A stretch of DNA of 40,696 nucleotides from assembly GCA_039805565.1 (NCBI GenBank), contig JBDLTZ010000082.1:1-40696 (forward strand), given 5' to 3'. Position numbers and translations under genes: made by a program. A model generated the notes under the pieces. It ran no database searches, was not told where the DNA came from, and was given only the letters and a program-made list of their open reading frames with translations. This document shows, in pieces, positions 1 through 8,882 of the stretch (positions are counted from its first letter, which is position 1; the number at the start of each line of letters is the position of its first letter). The DNA is from CALJIC01 sp039805565. GTDB lineage: Bacteria; Chloroflexota; Chloroflexia; Chloroflexales; Roseiflexaceae.

Positions 1-141
1 TGGGATCAAAGACGCGATGCGAACAGCGCGCCGCCGTGTGGCACTCAGCTTGCGCCGTCCATCGCTGGAAACCGCGCGCACATGAACTGGCGTACCCTCG
101 GTGCCCTCAACCTGCAAGTGAATGTTGATGTCCAGTGGCAT
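1..141 (-). CDS. Hypothetical protein, N-terminal 47 residues only
   Basis: An open frame on the minus strand starts at the ATG at 139-141 and runs off the left edge of the window. A strong purine tract (AGGGGG) lies about seven bases upstream of the ATG and supports this start. The visible peptide begins MPLDINIHLQVEG and is followed by a basic stretch rich in Arg (GRRKLS, TRRRAVR). I do not recognise the family. It has no signal peptide or membrane segment in the visible part. Its upstream region (142-552) is unusually rich in hairpins and carries two direct repeats, so it may be regulated by a dedicated factor or belong to a mobile element. The missing C-terminal part would decide its identity. 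Confidence 0.5.
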   Translation of the reverse strand, partial: MPLDINIHLQVEGTEGTPVHVRAVSSDGRRKLSATRRRAVRIASLIP

Positions 142-236
142 GACAACCCCCTAAGCGATAGGCGGCAGAGAGGTACGCGCACCCTGCCACCACTGTTGCC
201 TTTCAGCACAGTTCGTGGTATAAAGCGGCGCACACA

Positions 237-268
237 GAGATACACAAGCCGCCGTGTTTGTGCATCTC
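237..268. repeat. Imperfect inverted repeat
   Basis: Arms of 11 bp (237-247 and 258-268) pair with one mismatch around a 10-nt loop. It lies upstream of the partial minus-strand gene and has no adjoining T-run, so it looks more like a leader structure or protein site than a terminator. Confidence 0.4.
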
Positions 269-278
269 CCGCTACTCA

Positions 279-321
279 CAAAGGTTGCCCCGCTACTGTG
301 GCCGGTGGGGGGCAACCTTTG
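279..321 (+). terminator. Perfect 13-bp hairpin followed by T5
   Basis: Arms 279-291 and 309-321 are perfect complements of 13 bp (beginning CAAAGGTTGC) around a 17-nt loop, and five T residues follow at 322-326 on the plus strand. This has the form of an intrinsic terminator for plus-strand transcription, but no plus-strand gene lies to its left in the window. It may instead insulate the partial minus-strand gene, end a small RNA, or be an element of a mobile-DNA end. Confidence 0.5.
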
Positions 322-389
322 TTTTTGACGTTGATGGATTATACCAGAGGGCGTGGTGGTACAACGGAAACACCCGCAAGAACTGCAAT

Positions 390-459
390 TTACGAACATT
401 TGGTTCACTTCTGTAGTGACACTGCCTCTTACGAACATTTGTTTCGCTTCCGTATTTAC
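390..459. repeat. Two 31-bp imperfect direct repeats, 39 bp apart
   Basis: Copies at 390-420 and 429-459 share an identical 13-bp core (TTACGAACATTTG) and match at about 25 of 31 positions, with an 8-bp gap. Equal spacing and partial conservation are what repeated binding sites of one protein look like: transposase sites at an element end, iterons or operator pairs. The core GAACATTTGTTT of the second copy also resembles a Gram-positive-type LexA box, but the first copy fits that consensus poorly. Confidence 0.6.
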
Positions 460-512
460 ACCACCTCTGATAGACCGTGCAAGTTGCAGCGCTGATACCC
501 CTAGACGTAGAA

Positions 513-542
513 ACCCCCGCACGTCAACCGACGCGCGGGGGT
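513..542 (-). terminator. Terminator-like hairpin below the Smr gene
   Basis: Arms 513-524 and 531-542 pair over 12 bp with one mismatch (core ACCCCCGC / GCGGGGGT) around a 6-nt loop. It lies 10 bp beyond the stop codon of the minus-strand Smr gene. TTTCT follows on the minus strand and GTTTT on the plus strand, so it could work in both directions. Confidence 0.55.
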
Positions 543-552
543 GTTTTGTGCT

Positions 553-771
553 TTATGTTGCGGTCAACCCGCATTGACTTTCGAGAGGTACCGCCGAACG
601 GTTAGGGGAAATTGAGATCCACTTCTTGAGTTGGCCGCTGCCCTTGCCGGGAATGATCTCCACTAGCTCGACGCGCCGCTCGATCGCCTCTTGCATGATG
701 CGGTTGAGCTCGGTGTCGATCTCCCTACCGCGGTTGTAGATGTCGTGCAGGTCGAGCTTGAGCTTCGCCAC
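553..771 (-). pseudogene. Smr-domain small protein, 3' end replaced
   Basis: The first 50 residues match the small stand-alone Smr (MutS2 C-terminal-like) proteins: the LDLHDIYNRG segment, a helix, then EIIPGKGSGQLKK. Family members continue for some 35 more residues, with a helix and a final beta-strand (pattern KNFGR.FVHF). Here the homology stops after residue 50 (about 622) and an unrelated 22-residue tail leads to the stop codon. The start is GTG at 769-771, with AGGAGG six bases upstream. Smr domains bind nucleic acid and some are nucleases. The LDLH and GKG elements remain, but the missing part probably destroys the fold. It lies 22 bp below the HD-domain gene and is probably co-transcribed with it. 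Confidence 0.7.
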
Positions 772-793
772 GGGCTACCTCCTCTCCGAGCGT

Positions 794-1390
<597 letters not shown>

Positions 1391-1411
1391 GGGTGGCCTC
1401 TCAGGGTGTGG

Positions 1412-1435
1412 GCGGCACAGTGCCGCGGCATTGTA
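1412..1435 (-). promoter_or_regulatory. -10 box and small palindrome before the HD gene
   Basis: On the minus strand a TACAAT -10 box lies at 1430-1435, and a perfect 6-bp hairpin (1412-1417/1421-1426) follows at about the transcription start. The -35 region is poor. The 14-bp string ATTGTACCACCCCT at 1430-1443 recurs upstream of the histidine kinase gene. Confidence 0.4.
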
Positions 1436-1512
1436 CCACCCCTCGAGCGAAGTGCAGAGACGTGGTGCATGTTCAGGAGCGCGTGCGGCGTTCTAATGCC
1501 CGAGGGTTCGGT

Positions 1513-1540
1513 GTTCAGCGCTCAGCGCTCAGCGTTCCGC
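1513..1540 (-). repeat. Heptanucleotide array, 4 units
   Basis: Four 7-bp units in tandem (GTTCAGC, GCTCAGC twice, GTTCCGC) lie between the divergent HD and mannosidase genes. On the minus strand they read GCTGAGC-like, so the TGA-bearing strand is minus. Unlike most arrays in this window, it does not follow a stop codon. Confidence 0.75.
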
Positions 1541-1637
1541 TGTAGTCTTCGGCTCGGTGATCTTGTGCTACACTGGCCTTCAAATCGAACTACCGCCGAC
1601 GGCCGCCGGCTGCGGCCGTTCGCCGCAGAGGTGCTAT

Positions 1638-4100
1638 ATGCGTGAGCTCACGCTCTCCTCCGGCTGGAGGCTCCGGCAGCGCGTCCCGGACCAGCCGCTC
1701 GACCTCACCTTCGCCGATGAGACGGGCTGGGTGCCCGCCACCTCCCCCGGCAACGTCCACCTCGACCTGATCGCCGCCGGCAAGCTGCCGGACCCCTTCG
1801 AGGGCCTCAACGAGCACGCCGCGCAGTGGGTCGGCGAGACCGACTGGCTCTACCGCTGCGACTTCGAGCTGCCCGCGGGCTTCGCGGACGCCGGCGCGGT
1901 GGCGCTCTGCTGCGACGGGCTCGATACCTTCGCTACAGTCTGGCTCAACGGCGCGCAGGTGATCGCCAGCGACAACATGTTTGTGCCGCAGCGGGCGCAG
2001 GTGAAGTCGCTGCTGCGGGAGGGTCGCAACGAGCTGCGCATCCTGTTCGAGTCCGCCCTGCACCACGGCCGCGCGCGCGAGGCCGAGCACGGGACGCTGG
2101 CCTGCTGGAACGGCGAGCCCAGCCGCCTCTATGTGCGTAAGGCGCAGTACCACTACGGGTGGGACTGGGGGCCGACGCTGCTGACCGCCGGCCCCTGGCT
2201 GCCGGTGCGCCTCGAGGCCTATGACGCACGCGTGTCGGACCTCCACTGCCCGGCGTCGGTCTCCGAGGACCTGGCTACCGCCACGCTGCCGGTCGCGGTG
2301 GACCTGGAGCTTGTGCGGGGCGTCGAGCTCGCCGACCTGACGGTGCGGGTGGAGCTGCTGGACCCCGAGGGCGCGCCGGTGGCCGGCGCGGAGCTGCCCA
2401 CGGGCGTGCTGCAGGCCGAGCTGACGCTGGCGGTCCCGCGCCTCTGGTGGCCGAGCGGCTACGGCGACCAGCCGCTCTACCGGCTCGTGGTGGCGGTGAC
2501 GTGCGGCGGCCAGGAGCTGGACCGGCGCGAGCAGCGCATCGGGCTGCGCCGGCTGCGGCTGCTGCAGGAGCCGCTCGAGGTCGAGGACGGCCGGACCTTC
2601 CTCTTCGAGATCAACAACACCCCGATCTTCTGCGGCGGCGCCAACTGGATCCCGGCCGACTCCTTCACCCCGCGCATCACCCCCGAGCGCTACCGCACCC
2701 TGATCCAGCAGGCCGCCGACATGCACATGGTGATGCTGCGCGTCTGGGGCGGCGGCATCTACGAGCCAGGTGTCTTCTACGACCTGTGCGACGAGCTTGG
2801 GCTGCTGGTGTGGCAGGACTTCCTGTTCGGCTGCGGCATCTACCCGGCCGTGCCGTGGTTCCAGGAGAGCGTGCGCGCCGAGGCCGAGGCCCAGGTGCGG
2901 CGCCTGCGCCACCACGCCTGCCTGGCGCTCTGGTGCGGCAACAACGAGGACTACCAGATCGCCGAGTCGATCCGGGCCTACGACAAGACCCAGGAGCCGG
3001 ACGCGACCTCGCGCTTCCCGGCCCGCGTGATCTATGAGCACCTGCTGCCCGAGGTGTGCGCGCGGCTCGACCCGACGCGCGCCTACTGGCCGGGGAGCCC
3101 CTACGCCGGTGTGACGACGTCGGATGGCACGGTGGGCGACCGCCACGTGTGGGATGTGTGGCACGGTGCGATGGCGCCCTACCAGGACTACCCGCGGTTC
3201 GCCGGGCGCTTCGTGAGCGAGTTCGGCATGCAGGCCGCGCCGGCCATGGCGACGATCGAAGCGTTCGCGCCGCCGGCTGAGCGCCAGCCGCAGAGCCGCA
3301 CCATGGACTACCACAACAAGGCCGAGGGCGGGCCGCGCCGCCTGATGGCGTACGTGGTGGACAACGTGCCGCTGCCGGCCGATATGGAGAGCTACGTCTA
3401 CACCACGCAGCTCGTCCAGTCCGAGGCCCTGGCGTCGGCCTACCGCGGCTGGCGGCGACGCTTCGGCGGACCGGGCCGCTACGGGGTGGCGGGCGCGCTC
3501 GTGTGGCAGATCAACGACTGCTGGCCGGTGACGAGCTGGGCGATCGTGGACTACGCGCTGCGCATGAAGCCGGCCTGCTACACCATCCGCCGCTGCCTCG
3601 CTCCCCTGGCGCTCGGTCTGGCCCGCGCGGGGGACGGGGCGGACATCTGGGCGGTGAACGGCACGCTGGAGCCGGTGCAGGCGCAGCTCGAGCTCCGCAC
3701 CTGGACGCTCACCGGCGAGGCGGTGGCGGTGGAGCGCGCCGAGGTGACGCTGGCCGCGAACCAGGCCACCGAGCTCGGCTCGTTCGGGTTCGACCCGGGC
3801 GGCGCGCTGGTGCTGGACGCACGGCTGCGGGTGGGCGATGTCGTGGTGGCGCGCGAGGCGCTCTGGCCTGAGCCGTTCAAGCATCACCAGCTGCCCGACC
3901 CGCTGATCGTCGTGGATCTGGCGGGCGACGAGACGATCCGGGTGCGGTCGGTGCGGCCGGCGAAGGGTGTGCTGCTCGCGGCGGGCGACGGCGTGGCCTG
4001 GAGCGACAACATGCTGGACCTGATGCCGGACGACGAGCGGGTGATCGAGGTCCGCGGGCTCGGGGACGCGCCGGTGAGCGTGCGCTGGCTCGGGATGTGA
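1638..4100 (+). CDS. Beta-mannosidase, glycoside hydrolase family 2
   Basis: An 820-residue cytosolic GH2 enzyme that releases beta-linked mannose from oligosaccharide ends. Layout is typical: sugar-binding jelly-roll at about 1-180, immunoglobulin-like domain, TIM barrel at about 290-600 and C-terminal beta domains. The acid/base glutamate is E437 in WCGNNEDYQ and the likely nucleophile is E528 in FVSEFGMQA. The motif YHYGWDWGP near residue 173 is typical of beta-mannosidases rather than beta-galactosidases. The chosen start (ATG at 1638) follows AGAGGTG and matches the family N-terminus (RELTLSSGW); the frame stays open 27 codons upstream, but that part is unlike a protein. There is no signal peptide, so the substrate is probably imported first. 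A possible TACACT -10 lies at 1569-1574. Confidence 0.92.
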   Translation: MRELTLSSGWRLRQRVPDQPLDLTFADETGWVPATSPGNVHLDLIAAGKLPDPFEGLNEHAAQWVGETDWLYRCDFELPAGFADAGAVALCCDGLDTFATVWLNGAQVIASDNMFVPQRAQVKSLLREGRNELRILFESALHHGRAREAEHGTLACWNGEPSRLYVRKAQYHYGWDWGPTLLTAGPWLPVRLEAYDARVSDLHCPASVSEDLATATLPVAVDLELVRGVELADLTVRVELLDPEGAPVAGAELPTGVLQAELTLAVPRLWWPSGYGDQPLYRLVVAVTCGGQELDRREQRIGLRRLRLLQEPLEVEDGRTFLFEINNTPIFCGGANWIPADSFTPRITPERYRTLIQQAADMHMVMLRVWGGGIYEPGVFYDLCDELGLLVWQDFLFGCGIYPAVPWFQESVRAEAEAQVRRLRHHACLALWCGNNEDYQIAESIRAYDKTQEPDATSRFPARVIYEHLLPEVCARLDPTRAYWPGSPYAGVTTSDGTVGDRHVWDVWHGAMAPYQDYPRFAGRFVSEFGMQAAPAMATIEAFAPPAERQPQSRTMDYHNKAEGGPRRLMAYVVDNVPLPADMESYVYTTQLVQSEALASAYRGWRRRFGGPGRYGVAGALVWQINDCWPVTSWAIVDYALRMKPACYTIRRCLAPLALGLARAGDGADIWAVNGTLEPVQAQLELRTWTLTGEAVAVERAEVTLAANQATELGSFGFDPGGALVLDARLRVGDVVVAREALWPEPFKHHQLPDPLIVVDLAGDETIRVRSVRPAKGVLLAAGDGVAWSDNMLDLMPDDERVIEVRGLGDAPVSVRWLGM

Positions 4101-4283
4101 TCCCGCCTGGGCGATGGCGCAGGGGCGCAGCAGCCGCGCTCCTTGCGAAGGCAGATCACCGGTGGCTGCTGCGCCCGTATGGGGCCGCTGGTGGCCATGG
4201 GGTCGCCGTGGCGGCATCGCCTGCCGTGAGATCGTTGGCCGCGTTGTCGGCGCCGCCATACCGCCCGCCAATAGATCTCTAAC

Positions 4284-4312
4284 TTGCCCGCGGCTGTCCC
4301 ACGATCTACAAT
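4284..4312 (+). promoter_or_regulatory. Sigma70-like promoter of htpG
   Basis: TTGCCC (4284-4289) and TACAAT (4307-4312) are separated by exactly 17 bp, about 75 bp before the htpG start. A short palindrome (CACGGG-C-CCCGTG, 4343-4355) lies in the leader. No CIRCE element is visible. Confidence 0.55.
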
Positions 4313-4387
4313 ACTGGCACTATTATCGTGAGACTGCTAAGTCACGGGCCCCGTGCCCTTCTGAGACCCACTGGAGGCTGACGCCAT

Positions 4388-6270
<1,883 letters not shown>

Positions 6271-6271
<1 letters not shown>

Positions 6272-6396
6272 GTCTTGAGTGCTGAGTGCTGAGGACTGAG
6301 GACTGAGTGCTGAGTGCTGAGGACCGAGTGCTGAGTGCTGAGGATTGCGTGCTGAGGATTGTGTGCTGATGACCGAGGACCGAGTGCTGGGTGCTG
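6271..6396 (+). repeat. Heptanucleotide array, 18 units
   Basis: Eighteen consecutive 7-bp units run from the last base of the htpG stop codon. AGTGCTG is the commonest unit; variants are AGGACTG, AGGACCG, AGGATTG, CGTGCTG, TGTGCTG, ATGACCG and GGTGCTG. The phase is kept throughout with no indels. Because 7 is not a multiple of 3, the recurring TGA falls in all three plus-strand frames. The next gene begins 67 bp later. Confidence 0.95.
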
Positions 6397-6463
6397 AGCT
6401 ATTCCTCTGGCTCGGCACTCGGCACACTCGGCGCCGGCGAGAGCATCCGCGGAGTGCTGCGCT

Positions 6464-7036
6464 ATGCACGACGTGTCGCACAGCCACAGGCTTGGTTGGC
6501 TCGGCGCGGCGCTGCTGGCGCTGCTGGCGCTGCTGTGCGCGGCGGGCGTGTGGCTGGGTCCAGTGGGAGTGGCGCCGCGCCTCGCCGCGTCCCGCGCGGG
6601 GTGGGATGCGCAGGGGGTGCGGCACTACCGCATGACTGCGCGCTGGACCTACGGCACGATCGTCAATGGCCCGTGGACGCTCGAGGTGCGCGACGGGCAG
6701 GTCGTCGGGGGGTTCCACGCCCGCACCGGCGAGCCGCTCTCGCGCGGGGAGCTCCTGCTGGCCGAGCGCAACCTGCCGGTCCCCGTGCTCTTCGCTGCAG
6801 TGGCTGACGAGCTGCGCCTCACGGCCGCGAACTCGCCGCGCACCATGGTAGCCCGCGCCTTCGCCGGGGTCTGGCCGGCCGCGCGTGATCTGATCGACCG
6901 CTGCGCCGCGCGGCTCCCCAGCGTCGACTACCACCCCGCGCTCGGCTACCCCTCCGGAATCACCGTCCACGGCTCCCCGTGCTACCGCGCGAGCGAGTGG
7001 ACCGTGCTGGTGCTGGACCTCACCCCGCTCCCCTGA
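6464..7036 (+). CDS. Membrane-anchored DUF6174-like protein
   Basis: A 190-residue protein with a hydrophobic segment at about residues 11-32 (LGAALLALLALLC) that should anchor it in the membrane or act as an uncleaved signal; there is no lipobox. The exported part resembles DUF6174: an HYRMTARW strand near residue 55, then WTLEVRDGQVV, and near the end VDYHPALGYPSGITVHG, which matches the conserved strand pair of that family (pattern YDP.LGYP). The function of the family is not known. The start at 6464 has GGAG nine bases upstream. The gene follows the htpG repeat array and no promoter is clear. The assignment rests on motif resemblance only. Confidence 0.7.
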   Translation: MHDVSHSHRLGWLGAALLALLALLCAAGVWLGPVGVAPRLAASRAGWDAQGVRHYRMTARWTYGTIVNGPWTLEVRDGQVVGGFHARTGEPLSRGELLLAERNLPVPVLFAAVADELRLTAANSPRTMVARAFAGVWPAARDLIDRCAARLPSVDYHPALGYPSGITVHGSPCYRASEWTVLVLDLTPLP

Positions 7037-7039
7037 AGT

Positions 7040-7150
7040 CTACCCGAAGCGCCCGCTGATGTAGTCCTCGGCGCGGCCGTCCCGCGGCGCGGTGAACAGC
7101 CGGTCAGTGGGAGCGAACTCCACCAGCTCCCCGGCGCGTGTCTCGCGGTC
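7040..7150 (-). pseudogene. pstB: Fossil 3' end of pstB (phosphate ABC transporter ATPase)
   Basis: The last 30 codons before the stop at 7040-7042 encode GELVEFAPTDRLFTAP and then DGRAEDYISGRFG, which is the characteristic C-terminus of the phosphate-import ATPase PstB (usual pattern GELVEFGPT..IFT.P....TEDYI.GRFG). PstB is normally about 250-280 residues long with Walker A, signature and Walker B motifs; none of these is present upstream. The frame stays open to 7228 but upstream of about 7132 the translation no longer resembles PstB. This is therefore a remnant left by a deletion or rearrangement, convergent with the DUF6174-like gene and 3 bp from its stop. It is almost certainly not functional. 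Confidence 0.8.
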
Positions 7151-7154
7151 CATC

Positions 7155-7174
7155 GAGACTGGGACTACAGTCTC
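7155..7174. repeat. Small perfect inverted repeat
   Basis: GAGACTG (7155-7161) and CAGTCTC (7168-7174) pair around a 6-nt loop, just beyond the pstB remnant. No T-run follows. The remainder of 7175-7292 holds nothing I recognise. Confidence 0.35.
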
Positions 7175-7292
7175 AGGGGCTACGGCTCCAAGAAGCCCTC
7201 GTGCTTTCGCCAGGGGAGTAGTCACCACTCTTGCTGTGGGGAGTGTAGCCGCCCTGTATTACGAGTGTTCGGAGGATTCCGTGAAACTCGCG

Positions 7293-8759
7293 TTAAGCGC
7301 CGCGCTTCACGGCCAGGGCGCGCTCGTAGAGCTCGACGTAGGCCGCCGCGCTGCGCTCCCAGGAGTAGTCCTGTGCCATGGCCTGGCGGATCATCTGGCG
7401 CAGGTGGTGGGGGCGGTCGTAGTAGGTGCTTACGGCCCAGCCGACGGTGTAGTAGATCGCGTTGGCGCTCGGCTCGTAGAACTTAAAGCCGGTGCCAGTG
7501 CCGCTGGCCTCGTCGTACTGCTGGACGGTGTCCTCCAGCCCGCCGGTGGCGCGCACGATCGGCAGCGTGCCGTAGCGCAGCGAGTAGATCTGGTTCAGGC
7601 CGCACGGCTCGTAGCGCGAGGGCATGATGAAGAAGTCTGACCCGGCCTCGATCCAGTGGGCCAGCTCGTCGCTGTAGCCGATGTAGCTGGCGACGCGGCC
7701 GCGGTAGCGCTCGGACAGGCGGCTGTAGAACGCCTCGAGCTTCTTCTCACCGGAGCCGAGCAGCACAAACTGCACCTGCATGTTGGCCAGGATGCGCTCG
7801 AGGCTCTGCGCCAGCAGGTCGAGACCCTTCTGGTCCACCAGGCGGCTCACCACGCCCACCAGCGGCACGCCGGGGTTCACCTCGAGGCCCAGGCGCTCCT
7901 GCAGCGCGCGCTTGCAGGCCGCCTTGCCCGCCAGGTTGTCGGCGTTGTAGCGTGCGGGGATGCGGCTGTCTGCTATGGGGCTCCACTCGCTGTAGTCCAC
8001 GCCGTTCAGGATCCCAACGTAGCGGTCGCCCTTGTCGTTGAGGAAGGGCGCCAGGCCGAAGCCGAGCTCGGGCGTGCGCGTCTCGGCGGCGTAGGTCGGG
8101 CTGACGGTGTTGACCATGTCGGCGTACTGGATGCCGCCCTTGAGGAAGTTGATGCGGCCGTGGTCCTCGAACTTGTCGGGCGTGAAGTTGCCCCACTGAA
8201 GGCCGAGGTAGTCGAGGTGCTCCGGGCCGTACACCCCCTGGTACGCGATGTTGTGGATCGTGAGGACGCTGGCCGCGCCGCCGAGGTCCGGGTCGTCCCA
8301 GTGCCAGATCTTGAGGTAGGCGGCTGCGAGGGCGGTGTGCCAGTCGTGCGCGTGGACGATGTCGGGTCGGAAGCCGATATCCTTGCAGAGTTGGAGGGCG
8401 GCGCGGGTGAGAAAGCCGAAGCGGCGCGGGTTGTCACCGTAGTCGTTGAAGGCGGCGTCGTGGTACAGGCCGGGGCGGCTGAAGTACTTGTGGGCCTCGA
8501 CGAAGTAGACCGGCACGCCCTCGTGGTGGGTGAGGTGCATCTGGCACCACTCCTGGGTGTTGCCCATCCAGACGCCGATCGGTCCCATGGTGGGGTTGAG
8601 GCCGTAGCGCGTGTAGGCGATCTGCTCGTACTTGGGCATGACGACGATGACCTCGTGGCCCATGCCGCGCAGGACTTTGGGCAGCGCGCCGACGACGTCG
8701 GCCAGACCGCCGGTCTTGGCGAAGGGGACGCACTCCGAGGCGATCATGACGATCTTCAT
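7293..8759 (-). CDS. glgA: Glycogen synthase (ADP-glucose type, GT5)
   Basis: A 488-residue cytosolic glucosyltransferase that extends alpha-1,4-glucan chains from a nucleotide sugar, usually ADP-glucose. Its N-terminus carries the KTGGLADV motif with K15, which binds the glucosyl donor. Other family marks are DIVHAHDWHTALAA near 133-146, LTIHNIAYQG, NTVSPTYAAE, the start of the second Rossmann domain at GVVSRLVDQKGLDLL, and the C-terminal PSRYEPCGLNQIYSLRYGTLPIVRATGGL region (shown here only to name the loop) with its catalytic Glu. Length is normal for GlgA. The ATG at 8759 is preceded by GGAGAGAG. A TATAAT -10 box lies at 8796-8801. No other glycogen genes are adjacent. Confidence 0.96.
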   Translation of the reverse strand: MKIVMIASECVPFAKTGGLADVVGALPKVLRGMGHEVIVVMPKYEQIAYTRYGLNPTMGPIGVWMGNTQEWCQMHLTHHEGVPVYFVEAHKYFSRPGLYHDAAFNDYGDNPRRFGFLTRAALQLCKDIGFRPDIVHAHDWHTALAAAYLKIWHWDDPDLGGAASVLTIHNIAYQGVYGPEHLDYLGLQWGNFTPDKFEDHGRINFLKGGIQYADMVNTVSPTYAAETRTPELGFGLAPFLNDKGDRYVGILNGVDYSEWSPIADSRIPARYNADNLAGKAACKRALQERLGLEVNPGVPLVGVVSRLVDQKGLDLLAQSLERILANMQVQFVLLGSGEKKLEAFYSRLSERYRGRVASYIGYSDELAHWIEAGSDFFIMPSRYEPCGLNQIYSLRYGTLPIVRATGGLEDTVQQYDEASGTGTGFKFYEPSANAIYYTVGWAVSTYYDRPHHLRQMIRQAMAQDYSWERSAAAYVELYERALAVKRGA

Positions 8760-8795
8760 GGCTCTCTCCGTGTGGGCGGGGCGAGTGGTGCGACG

Positions 8796-8836
8796 ATTAT
8801 ACTGCCGATCGGGGCTGCGCTGTGGCGTGCTATAGT
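8796..8836. promoter_or_regulatory. Back-to-back -10 boxes of glgA and the MFS gene
   Basis: On the minus strand TATAAT (8796-8801) lies 37 bp before glgA. On the plus strand TATAGT (8831-8836) lies 46 bp before the MFS gene. Neither has a good -35, so an activator or extended contacts may be needed. Confidence 0.45.
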
Positions 8837-8882
8837 ATCCCCGAGCCTCGCAGCGCGCGAGGGCTCTTGGAGAGAGAGAACC

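Larger units (their letters stand above)
1..621. other. Low-GC segment that may be the end of an inserted element
   Basis: This stretch is visibly poorer in G and C than everything to its right. It holds only one short partial gene (1-141), three hairpins and a pair of direct repeats; nothing else coding is supported between 142 and 552. Its right edge coincides with the point (near 621) where the Smr reading frame stops resembling its family. Read outward on the minus strand, the segment begins with TG, as many DDE-transposon ends do, but no matching terminal inverted repeat can be looked for because the other end lies outside the window. No transposase is visible. A mobile element, a deletion scar or a misassembly would all fit. 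Confidence 0.35.

Noticed and set aside
390..459. CRISPR repeats
   Set aside because: Only two copies, imperfect, with an 8-bp gap instead of a spacer; no cas genes.
390..459. A pair of LexA (SOS) boxes
   Set aside because: The second copy is near GAAC-N4-GTTT, but the first has the wrong spacing (GAAC-N5-GTTC), and the similarity extends over 31 bp, well beyond a LexA site. Kept only as an alternative.
1590..4271. 893-codon open frame antisense to the beta-mannosidase gene
   Set aside because: Low-complexity translation and no motifs; the other strand has complete GH2 catalytic motifs.
7656..8882. Upstream extension of the MFS gene across glgA
   Set aside because: The extension is antisense to glgA and unlike any transporter; a good ribosome site marks the ATG at 8883.
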